Virus record (IMG/VR): IMGVR_UViG_3300009370_000133
Location: 1-28,923 of that record
DNA from: a virus
Direction: 5' to 3' (one strand)
DNA: 28,923 bases
Below the pieces are notes generated by a model. It saw nothing but the letters and a program-made list of their open reading frames with translations. It was not told the DNA's origin and ran no database searches. The translations under genes and the position numbers were made by a program. The stretch's first letter is position 1, and every line of letters starts with the position of its first letter. Shown here piece by piece: positions 6,365 through 13,844 of the stretch.

Positions 6365-6592
6365 ATGAGTGTTAAATTAGAATCAGCCAAAAGCGGGGAG
6401 AAAATCACTTCCTTCCCCACGACCTTATCGCAGCCATCACGCGCCATCATGGTTCCTAATACAGCGGACGTACAGTTTCGCTATGCACAGACCGAGACCA
6501 CACACATAATTAATTGCCAAGCAGGCATTATGTATCCGATAGAAGCAGATCAGATCATTATTTGTTCTGAAGACGTAGACGTTTTCTACTGA
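6365..6592 (+). CDS. Small beta-rich hypothetical virion protein (75 aa)
   Basis: The frame begins MSVKLESAKSGEKITSF just after the Ig-like gene stop and overlaps the next start by one base. It looks beta-rich (RAIMVPNTADVQFRYAQTETTHI, then IYPIEADQIIICSED split by a turn). No catalytic residues or membrane segment. The sequence pattern resembles small capsid or tail decoration proteins, but I cannot name a family. Confidence 0.58.
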   Translation: MSVKLESAKSGEKITSFPTTLSQPSRAIMVPNTADVQFRYAQTETTHIINCQAGIMYPIEADQIIICSEDVDVFY

Positions 6593-6738
6593 TGCCCAAG
6601 CCGCGGTTAAAAAGAGGGTTGGGCGGTTGGATTGCTTCATCACCAGGCAGCTATGATTGCTGGGGTGCGACTATTGAGGATTGTTATGAGTGCTGGGCAC
6701 GTCATTACCAGGATATGAGGGATAAGTATGTCTACTAA
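6592..6738 (+). CDS. Tiny Trp/Cys-rich protein (48 aa)
   Basis: A 48-residue frame: basic start (MPKPRLKRGLGGW), then YDCWGATIEDCYECWARHYQ with three cysteines and several tryptophans. Its ATG overlaps the previous TGA by one base and its end overlaps the next start, so it is coupled on both sides. The Cys spacing (C-x7-C-x2-C) might bind metal but lacks a fourth ligand. It may be translated as a conserved small late gene. Confidence 0.5.
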   Translation: MPKPRLKRGLGGWIASSPGSYDCWGATIEDCYECWARHYQDMRDKYVY

Positions 6739-6865
6739 AGAATGGACAGCAATTCAGAGGAAGCTAAAAGAAGAAGCTAATAGGTGTTTAATGAAAAGAA
6801 TTAAGCAGGGCTTTTCAGGCAATGCGCTCATAGAAAAGTTGAAGCGTAAGGGTGGGATGAAGTAA
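6728..6865 (+). CDS. Tiny basic helical protein upstream of terminase (45 aa)
   Basis: A 45-residue, Lys-rich frame (MSTKEWTAIQRKLKEEANR to KLKRKGGMK). It overlaps the upstream tiny gene by 11 bases and the terminase small-subunit ATG by one base (TAATG). It may be an accessory DNA-packaging or regulatory peptide; no family recognised. Confidence 0.5.
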   Translation: MSTKEWTAIQRKLKEEANRCLMKRIKQGFSGNALIEKLKRKGGMK

Positions 6866-7290
6866 TGCCAGCCGGTAGACCCCCAGCATATGACACACCT
6901 GAAGAAATGCAGGTCAAGATTGACGAGTATTTCAAAAGCCCTCCCACTAAGGATGTCTTGATTGGAGAGAACTTGCGACCAGTCCCATGTTTAACCATCA
7001 CGGGCCTGTGCTTGCATCTTGGTTTTGCGGACCGTTCATCGTTCTACAAGTACGAAGACAAAGAGGAATTTAGGCACACTATAAAAACAGCACGGCTCAG
7101 AATCGAGAATGACTATGAGATGGGCCTCAAGTTAGGGAATAACAACAGTGGCAATATCTTTGCACTGAAGAACTTTGGCTGGAAGGATAAGCAGGAAGTA
7201 GAGAGCACCAATAAGCACGAACACACAATTAAAGACCTGGACCGACTGAGTGACGAAGAACTTGCCAGAATTGCGACAGGCAGCAGCTAA
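6865..7290 (+). CDS. terS: Terminase small subunit (DNA packaging, site recognition)
   Basis: The N-terminus GRPPAYDTPEEMQVKIDEYF followed by a helix-turn-helix-like segment (TITGLCLHLGFADRSSFYKY) is the typical start of podovirus/siphovirus small terminases. These bind the packaging-start site and regulate the large subunit. The C-terminal half carries GNIFALKNFGWKDKQEV and a charged tail for oligomerisation or large-subunit contact. Length (141 aa) is normal. It overlaps the large-subunit GTG by 41 bases, as usual for terS-terL. Confidence 0.88.
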   Translation: MPAGRPPAYDTPEEMQVKIDEYFKSPPTKDVLIGENLRPVPCLTITGLCLHLGFADRSSFYKYEDKEEFRHTIKTARLRIENDYEMGLKLGNNNSGNIFALKNFGWKDKQEVESTNKHEHTIKDLDRLSDEELARIATGSS

Positions 7291-8848
7291 GCGATTACTG
7301 CAAAGGCGAGCGGCAAGAAAGAGCCTAATTGATTTCACAAGGTTCACGTATCCAAAGTACAGGCCATCGGGTTGCCACTATAAATTGGCAGAAAAGGTTG
7401 AGGCTGTATTGCATGGCGAAATAAAACGCCTGATCGTTAACGAGCCACCAAGACATGGAAAGTCCGAACTGGTTAGCCGCAGGGCTCCAGCATATTCCAT
7501 GGGCCACTTCCCTGAACGAAACATTATATCGGGTGCTTATGGTGCAGATTTGGCAAGTGATCTTGGAGAGGATGTTAGAAACATCATTCGTGATCCGTTG
7601 TGTAGAGAGGTGTTTCCAAGCATTGCGCTTTCAAAGTCATCACAAGCTAAGAACAAGTGGAAAGTTAGGACTGGTGACAAAGAACTTGGCACTTATTTGG
7701 CTGTAGGTGTTGGTAGTGCTGTAACTGGGTTTGGTTGTCATTGGCTTAACCTTGATGACCCACACAAAGACAGAGAAGAGGCAGACAGTGAACGAGCTAG
7801 GGACAGGGTTTGGAAATGGTATGTAGGCACAGCATACACTAGGCTTGAGTCTGATATCAGTGATGATGACTTGCCATGGTTGTGGCAGTCGCCAGATGAT
7901 GCTGTAAAGGAAGGGATTTTAAAGCCATTTGAAGGCGCCATTATCCTTACTCAAACAAGGTGGCATGAAGACGACTTAACAGGAAGGCTGCTAGAAAAGG
8001 CGGCAATGGGTGGCGAGCAATGGGAGCATTTAGAGCTTCCAGCAATGCGAGAAGAAGATGGAAAGATTTTTGCTTTGTGGCCTGAGAAGTATGACTTGCC
8101 TGCATTGGAGCGAATCAAAGAAACGATTGGAACCCGTGATTGGAATAGCCAATACCAGCAAGACCCAACGCCTGATGATGGAACGTTTTATAAGCGTGAG
8201 ATGTTTAACAAGCGATGGTCAGTGTTGCCAAGCGAGCTTGAATATTATGTGGGTGCTGATTATGCACTTACTGAAGACGGTGGTGACTGTACAGAAATCG
8301 GCGTATTTGGCATAGACCCATCAAGAAATATTTACGTGGTTGATTGGTATACCGCACAAGTTGAATCAGGTACATGGATCAATGAACTGTTTGCTTTGTA
8401 TGACAGGTGGAAATTTAATTGGCACGCAGCAGAACCAGGCCAAATAAAGAAGGCGACAGAGCCAACAATAAAAGAACGTCAAAGGGAAAAATCACATTAC
8501 TTCGGCCTCAAATATATTGGTGGCGGAAACTCAAAAGAAGCAAACGCACAATCCTTTAAGGTTTTGCAAGAAGCTGGCCGTGTCTATTGGCCAGAGGTAG
8601 GGCACGGCAGCACTAAATCGCACAAGCGCCTTTGTCAGATCACCGATAGAGTTATTGAACAACTAATCAAATTTACAAGTGGTAAGTATGATGATGCCAT
8701 AGATGCTTGTTCATGCTTTGGACTTGAGATAACAAAAGCGTGGTCCGCCACTGTTCAGCCCGATCCGAAGGAAATAAAACCCACAACAGATCAATTTGTT
8801 AATGGCCTTGAACTGGCCGCACCCCGTAAAGATAAAGCAGCATGGTAG
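7250..8848 (+). CDS. terL: Terminase large subunit (packaging ATPase/nuclease)
   Basis: A 532-aa packaging motor. The ATPase domain has a Walker-A-like loop EPPRHGKSE at residues 65-73 and Walker B LNLDD at 166-170, with a coupling segment ILTQTRWHEDDLTGR. The C-terminal RNase-H-like nuclease begins at YYVGADYALTEDGGD (about residue 338) and ends with the acidic motif YDDAIDAC. The start is a GTG inside terS. It assembles on the portal and cuts concatemeric DNA. The gene lies directly before the portal gene, overlapping by seven bases. Confidence 0.95.
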   Translation: MTKNLPELRQAAAKRLLQRRAARKSLIDFTRFTYPKYRPSGCHYKLAEKVEAVLHGEIKRLIVNEPPRHGKSELVSRRAPAYSMGHFPERNIISGAYGADLASDLGEDVRNIIRDPLCREVFPSIALSKSSQAKNKWKVRTGDKELGTYLAVGVGSAVTGFGCHWLNLDDPHKDREEADSERARDRVWKWYVGTAYTRLESDISDDDLPWLWQSPDDAVKEGILKPFEGAIILTQTRWHEDDLTGRLLEKAAMGGEQWEHLELPAMREEDGKIFALWPEKYDLPALERIKETIGTRDWNSQYQQDPTPDDGTFYKREMFNKRWSVLPSELEYYVGADYALTEDGGDCTEIGVFGIDPSRNIYVVDWYTAQVESGTWINELFALYDRWKFNWHAAEPGQIKKATEPTIKERQREKSHYFGLKYIGGGNSKEANAQSFKVLQEAGRVYWPEVGHGSTKSHKRLCQITDRVIEQLIKFTSGKYDDAIDACSCFGLEITKAWSATVQPDPKEIKPTTDQFVNGLELAAPRKDKAAW

Positions 8849-10656
8849 AACTAGACAAAGCCAAATGGCGTGACGTATTTATCCAGGCGATAGAAAACGC
8901 CAAGCGCAAACATAAATGGATTAAGGACGCAGAGAACGCCATGGAGACCTTTAGGTGTGATCGATCTGACGGCTTAACCGTGTACTTTCCAACCCTGTCC
9001 AATGTAGTAGAAGTTACACAAGGCGCGATTATTAATAATGTGCCTGATATCGTGGTGACTGGTGAGAATGATCTGACATACAACGATGATAAGTTAGCTC
9101 AAATAGCTGAAAAGACAATCAATCACTATTTAGATGAGAATGATCTGGGCAGTGAGTTAGACAAGTTCACCATTTCAGCCTTCGCCTCATCTAATGGCAC
9201 CATCAGGGTCAATGACGACCTGACGCTAACGACACTGAATCATGAAAACATGATCACCGAGCCATGTACTGACTATGCTCAGATGGATTGGGTGGCAATA
9301 AAACACTGGATTAGCCGTGGTGTTTATGTTGATAAGTGGGGCGAACCTACCGCTGAGGAATATAAGGAACAAAACAATACTAAGGGTTATCTTGTTTATG
9401 AAATATGGGACAAGAAGAACAAAAAGGTTTGGCATATTAGCGATGCCAGTGATGAGGTCTTGGAGTGCGAAGACCCCGCTATTGACTTTGAGGGCTTTTA
9501 TCCATTCCCTAAACCGTACTTTGAAGGGTGTAAAACCCAGAGTTTTGAGCCTGTTGTTGGATATAATAAGTGGCAACGCCTTGACTACCAAATACAAAAG
9601 TTGGCAAAGCGTGAAGAACACATTATTGAGAGCATCAGAGCTGGTTACTTCTTTGATCAAGCAGCTTTTGGGGATTTGTCTCAAATTGAGTTTACCGCTG
9701 ATGAGCAGGGTATCCCCGTTAAGGCCGAAAGGTACAACACCGATAACCAGCTAGACATAAATAAGGCCATTTCATATTGGGACAACACGGCCGCAATTAT
9801 CACCTTAAATGAGGTACGCGCTCAACGTGAGGAATTATTGCAGAAAGTGTATCAAACCACTGGCATTTCCAATGAAATGCAGTCCATTAGTGATTCTAGG
9901 GAAACGGCCACAGCGCAGAAAATTAAACACGGCTGGGGTTCAAGTAGACTAGAAGGCAAAAGACGCAATGTACACCGCTTGATTCGTGATTTGATCCGCC
10001 TATATGCCCAAGCAATATATCAGGTGGTTGGCGTTGATGAGATTGCACAAATTAGTGGTGAGAACGTTGAACAGCACATCATCCAGCAAATGAACGATGG
10101 TCAATTGATGAAGTATGCGATTGACATTGAGACCCAGACCACTTTGGCGATCAATGAAAAGAACGAGCGGGCAGAAAAACTTGAGTCTTTGGGTTCTTTG
10201 TCACAGATGGTCAGCCAGTTAGGCCCATTGGTAGATTCTGGCAAAATGACGATGCCTGTTATGGTTTCTCTTATGAAGATGATCACCGAATCATACCCGT
10301 CAAGCCAAGTGATTAACGATGAACTGGACAGTTTGGTTGAAAGCTTTAATCTGACTCAACAGATGAACGGCCAAATCCAGCAAATGGGCCAACAAATTGG
10401 TCAATTGCAGCAGACAATCGTTGGATTGGAACAAGAAAATGTCGGCCTGAAAGGTCAGTTGCAAAATGCCACACAAATTGATCTACAGAAGAAAATACTT
10501 GAAGGCGAGAAAATAGCCGCTGAAACCGAGCTGAAATTGAATGAAGCAGCAAATAAAGCCATTGAAGGTGCTAAGTCAGCCAATGAGCAAATGGTTTCTC
10601 CTGATGTCGCACAGGATGAGTTTATGGCTATGCAATACAATAATATCCAGCAGTGA
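8842..10656 (+). CDS. Portal protein (604 aa)
   Basis: Length, position just after terL, and sequence fit podovirus-type portals. Visible features are FEGCKTQSFEPVVGYNKWQRLDYQIQ split into the usual FEPVVGYNKW segment, YWDNTAAIITLNEVRAQREE, and QTTGISNEMQSIS followed by ETATAQKIKHGWGS, a conserved portal stretch. The C-terminal ~90 residues are a Gln-rich coiled coil (about 500-580), comparable to portal barrels. Twelve copies would form the DNA entry channel. It overlaps the next gene as GTGA. Confidence 0.88.
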   Translation: MVELDKAKWRDVFIQAIENAKRKHKWIKDAENAMETFRCDRSDGLTVYFPTLSNVVEVTQGAIINNVPDIVVTGENDLTYNDDKLAQIAEKTINHYLDENDLGSELDKFTISAFASSNGTIRVNDDLTLTTLNHENMITEPCTDYAQMDWVAIKHWISRGVYVDKWGEPTAEEYKEQNNTKGYLVYEIWDKKNKKVWHISDASDEVLECEDPAIDFEGFYPFPKPYFEGCKTQSFEPVVGYNKWQRLDYQIQKLAKREEHIIESIRAGYFFDQAAFGDLSQIEFTADEQGIPVKAERYNTDNQLDINKAISYWDNTAAIITLNEVRAQREELLQKVYQTTGISNEMQSISDSRETATAQKIKHGWGSSRLEGKRRNVHRLIRDLIRLYAQAIYQVVGVDEIAQISGENVEQHIIQQMNDGQLMKYAIDIETQTTLAINEKNERAEKLESLGSLSQMVSQLGPLVDSGKMTMPVMVSLMKMITESYPSSQVINDELDSLVESFNLTQQMNGQIQQMGQQIGQLQQTIVGLEQENVGLKGQLQNATQIDLQKKILEGEKIAAETELKLNEAANKAIEGAKSANEQMVSPDVAQDEFMAMQYNNIQQ

Positions 10657-11042
10657 AATGGTATGAAGATAGGCCCGAAGACAGGTCATGGCTAGAGCGC
10701 GCCTTAGGCGGTAAGTTCACAAACAATTGCAAGGTATTGAGCTACTTTTCAGCCAATGGTGTTGGTTTCATTGCCTATGACAATATTACTGACATTTCAG
10801 CAGATATTAGCGCATCAGGGACAGGTCATTGGCTTTCACGCTCGCTTTTACAACACATTTTTCAATATGCTTTTGACGTGTTGAAGGTTAAGCGCATCAA
10901 TGCTTATGTGCAGCCCGACAACAAAAAGAGTATCAATCTAGTCACCCGCCTTGGTTTCATTAATGAGTGCCTTTTGCGCGGTGTTGATGTTTATTTGTTT
11001 TCACTGTTACCCACAGATTCACGATATTATGAAAAACCTTAA
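10653..11042 (+). CDS. GNAT-fold acetyltransferase-like protein (129 aa)
   Basis: The C-terminal half has the GNAT signature of RimJ/RimL-like acetyltransferases: VKRINAYVQPDNKKSINLVTRLGF, i.e. N-x-x-S followed by a V-x-x-LGF strand, then ECLLRGVDVYLFSLL. The N-terminal half is short and the usual Q/R-x-x-G-x-G/A acetyl-CoA loop is not obvious (ASGTGHWLSRSLL occupies its place). It may therefore be divergent or not catalytic. It is wedged between portal and the internal virion genes and overlaps both, so it is made with virion proteins. Confidence 0.72.
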   Translation: MKWYEDRPEDRSWLERALGGKFTNNCKVLSYFSANGVGFIAYDNITDISADISASGTGHWLSRSLLQHIFQYAFDVLKVKRINAYVQPDNKKSINLVTRLGFINECLLRGVDVYLFSLLPTDSRYYEKP

Positions 11043-11529
11043 ACCCAGTTCAAAGCTTCCAAAACCTGCACAAATGCTCGAATACCAGCGTTCGGATAGG
11101 GTGGGCGTTAACCCGAATAGAACCAACCCATACGGATCAACAAATGTAACGTGGGATGGAGACCAAGCCACAATCACACAAACCCTTAGCCCTGATGTTC
11201 AGGCATTAACTGATCAGCAAATCCAACTATTGGGACAAGGGCCAGCGCAATTAGGCAGTTATTCAAATCCGACCCTCGAAAATATGTTTGCTGGCTTTGC
11301 CAATAGGGTGTCCGGGCGTGCGGGAATGCCCAATATGGGTGGTCAATTATCAACGCTGCCCTCAATTCAACAATATCCACAGATGGGACCCCAACAGATG
11401 GGACCTCAACAGACACTACCCCCGAATCAAGTATTACCCCAGCCTAATCAGTCAACCCAGCCACCAAATATGGCTTTTCGGTGGGAAGACCTTGTTAGAC
11501 GTCCAAACATGGTATATCAGGAGAAGTAA
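11029..11529 (+). CDS. Pro/Gln-rich protein downstream of portal (166 aa)
   Basis: I start this gene at the ATG at 11029 (MKNLKPSSKLPKPAQML), which overlaps the acetyltransferase stop; the frame is open farther upstream but only as antisense to nothing and within the previous gene. The protein is low in predicted structure and rich in Pro, Gln, Asn and Met, with a tandem QMGPQQMGPQQ near residue 115. It ends one base before the next gene's ATG. A head-interior, ejection or assembly protein is plausible by position; no domain recognised. Confidence 0.6.
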   Translation: MKNLKPSSKLPKPAQMLEYQRSDRVGVNPNRTNPYGSTNVTWDGDQATITQTLSPDVQALTDQQIQLLGQGPAQLGSYSNPTLENMFAGFANRVSGRAGMPNMGGQLSTLPSIQQYPQMGPQQMGPQQTLPPNQVLPQPNQSTQPPNMAFRWEDLVRRPNMVYQEK

Positions 11530-12798
11530 ATGCCTGGACTATATCAACAAAGTGATCCGGTTGCTGTTAACACAAAGGGTCCGGCCCCTGTTATGACAAT
11601 GACCCCTGGCGGCCTTCTTACTCATCAATCGCCACAATACTCTAATACTGTTCCTAACCCAGGGGCTTTCAACGCAAATATGGCTGCGGGATCGGCAAGT
11701 AGACCCCCGTCAAGTGCCATTGGCAACGTGAATGCCACAGCGCATCAATCAAACTTCGGACCTGTTGACACTGGATTAAGTGCTTTTCAACAGTTCAGTG
11801 ATTCAGCTTATGACCAAGCCTGGCGGCAAATGCAACCACAAATGGATGCACAGCAAAGGCGAGCAGAGCAATCACTTGTTTCTAGGGGGTTGCAGCCTGG
11901 ATCAGCAGCATACAACGCTGAAATGGACCGGATAACGCGTGGTCAAAACGATATGCTGAATCAAGCAGCCTATGGTGCCCAACAGCAGGGCATGGCAGCA
12001 CAAAACCAGTATTTCAACCAAGCCATGCAAAACAATCAATTTGGATTGGCACAGAATAACCAGAATTATCAACACGGGTTTGGTTATGATCAACTGGCCA
12101 ATCAGAGGGGCATTGCTGGCCTGAATGCTGCCGCCTCTACTGCAAACGCTAACACCAATGCCAGGGCTTCAATGTATGGACAGGATCAGGCTAATTACCG
12201 AGCTTTATTAGGCAACCAATTGGATTATGCGAGACTGAATGAGCAAGGCAGACAATTTAACTCTAGTGATGCGTTCAGGAACCAACAATTAGACAGTCAA
12301 ACCATGCTTGGGCTGGGCAACATGTTTAATAATTTCAATTCTCAAAATACGCAAAACTTTTTGGCCCAACAGGCAGCCAATCAGAATTGGCATGGTAACG
12401 TTGGTGGTGTAGTTGGCATGGCTCCTGGCAGTCAATTTACCCCTGTGGGCGGCACGGCTGGCAATATGCTTGGCTTGGGTCAGGCAAGGGCCAACGCTTC
12501 GGCTGGCATGTGGGGTTCATTAGGAGGGGGCATTGGTGGTTTGGCGCAAGGGATTGGCCAAGCTGGTGGCTGGAATGAGTATTGGAGTGATGCCAGAGCC
12601 AAGGAAAACATTAAGCATGTCGGTACTTCCAACGGCGTGAAACTTTATGAGTTCAACTACAAAGGATTAACCACGCGATACCGTGGGCCAATGGCTCAAG
12701 ACCTACAAAAAACACATCCTGAGGCTGTGATTGATAAGGATGGTTTATTGGTGGTTGATTTTGACAAATTGCCAGTGAATTTAGAGGTGATACATTGA
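11530..12798 (+). CDS. Gln/Asn-rich internal virion protein with C-terminal S74-type chaperone motif (422 aa)
   Basis: Residues ~85-290 are Gln/Asn/Ala-rich and helical, typical of podovirus ejection proteins. A Gly-rich hydrophobic stretch (325-348) follows. The last ~70 residues, from YWSDARAKENIKHVG, match the start of Peptidase_S74 intramolecular chaperones, with the catalytic pair Ser353 and Lys358. Later segments are KLYEFNYKG, RYRGPMAQDL and HPEAV. In tail spikes this domain trimerises the fibre and cleaves itself off just before the Ser. Here it sits on a protein encoded between portal and scaffold, so either ejection or fibre function is possible. Self-cleavage is inferred from the conserved dyad. 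Confidence 0.68.
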   Translation: MPGLYQQSDPVAVNTKGPAPVMTMTPGGLLTHQSPQYSNTVPNPGAFNANMAAGSASRPPSSAIGNVNATAHQSNFGPVDTGLSAFQQFSDSAYDQAWRQMQPQMDAQQRRAEQSLVSRGLQPGSAAYNAEMDRITRGQNDMLNQAAYGAQQQGMAAQNQYFNQAMQNNQFGLAQNNQNYQHGFGYDQLANQRGIAGLNAAASTANANTNARASMYGQDQANYRALLGNQLDYARLNEQGRQFNSSDAFRNQQLDSQTMLGLGNMFNNFNSQNTQNFLAQQAANQNWHGNVGGVVGMAPGSQFTPVGGTAGNMLGLGQARANASAGMWGSLGGGIGGLAQGIGQAGGWNEYWSDARAKENIKHVGTSNGVKLYEFNYKGLTTRYRGPMAQDLQKTHPEAVIDKDGLLVVDFDKLPVNLEVIH

Positions 12799-13844
12799 AT
12801 AACGATTATCAAATTTTGAAAATGCTTGGCGAAGCTGAGAACTATCGACAACAACAAGCGGCTGCACAGCAAGCCATAGCTTCTCAAAACGGCTGGGGCG
12901 GTGGTCTCGGTGCAATCCTTTCTGGGATCGGCGGCTATATGTCAGGCAAGAAAGGCAGGCAAGCCAGTGAGCTTGAGGCACAGGCCCGCGCTGCAATGAT
13001 GGAGCAAGAGCGACAAGCAGAAGCAGCACAGGCCCAACAGGCGGCTATCGCTCAACAGCAAGAAAGAGAGGCTAAATTAAATGCCTTGGTTCCTGTTGTT
13101 GGTGAAGAAATGGCTAAGGCAGTTGTTTTAGGCGGGATTGATCCATCCGACTTTAAGCAGGATTTGACCACGTTGCAAAAGAATACCAAAGCCGCAGGTT
13201 ATGAGCTGGGCACTCCCGAAGCCCAGGCTTATATTAGGCAGAACATGGGCAAAAACACTGGCTCGACTGTGAATGTTCACAGTGGCGAGACACAAAGCGA
13301 GTTCCAGAAGAGGATTGCAGGCAAAGACGCTGAAAAATTTAATGAATGGGAAAATGCCGCCTGGTCAGCAAATGAGACAATGAACAGCATAGGCCAGCTT
13401 CGAAAAATTAGCCAATTACAGAACACTGGCATGGCGAATGAGGCGTTGGCAATGGCTGGGCAAATCTTTGGCACTGAGGCAGCAGCAAATATGCAAGCGT
13501 ACAATTCAATCGCTTCAAATATGGTGTTGCAGCAGGCTGAAAAACTCAAAGGTGCTATGTCTGATGGCGACATTAAGCTGCTTCGTCAAACCATGCCCAA
13601 TTTTGGCAATGATCCTAGGGCTAACGAGGTCGTGTACAGCGTCTTGGAACAAGCTTCGCAGCGCGCCATTAGCCGTTATAAAAATGCGGCCAAACATGTT
13701 GACGAACATGGAGAACTAAAAGGCTTTAGGCCAGAGTTTAACTATATTCATGCAGAGCAAGGTGGCCAACAAGTTCAGCAAGATTACTCCAAAATGTCAG
13801 ATGAAGAATTGATGGCGGCATGGAAGGCGAAACAGGGTAGATAA
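12795..13844 (+). CDS. Internal virion / DNA ejection protein (349 aa)
   Basis: A TTG start with GAGGTG seven bases upstream overlaps the previous stop; an ATG a few codons in is the alternative. The N-terminus has a Gly-rich hydrophobic segment (NGWGGGLGAILSGIGGYMSG) and then a long Ala/Gln/Glu coiled coil (SELEAQARAAMMEQERQAEA). The C-terminal half (EFQKRIAGKDAEKF onward) is helical and ends MSDEELMAAWKAKQGR. These features and the position before the 697-aa protein fit ejected pilot proteins of P22- or T7-like phages. Confidence 0.68.
   Translation: MNNDYQILKMLGEAENYRQQQAAAQQAIASQNGWGGGLGAILSGIGGYMSGKKGRQASELEAQARAAMMEQERQAEAAQAQQAAIAQQQEREAKLNALVPVVGEEMAKAVVLGGIDPSDFKQDLTTLQKNTKAAGYELGTPEAQAYIRQNMGKNTGSTVNVHSGETQSEFQKRIAGKDAEKFNEWENAAWSANETMNSIGQLRKISQLQNTGMANEALAMAGQIFGTEAAANMQAYNSIASNMVLQQAEKLKGAMSDGDIKLLRQTMPNFGNDPRANEVVYSVLEQASQRAISRYKNAAKHVDEHGELKGFRPEFNYIHAEQGGQQVQQDYSKMSDEELMAAWKAKQGR

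Noticed and set aside
10951-11028. Upstream extension of the 166-aa gene
   Set aside because: These codons read the acetyltransferase gene out of frame and give a Cys/Phe-rich segment unlike the rest; the ATG at 11029 fits normal overlap.
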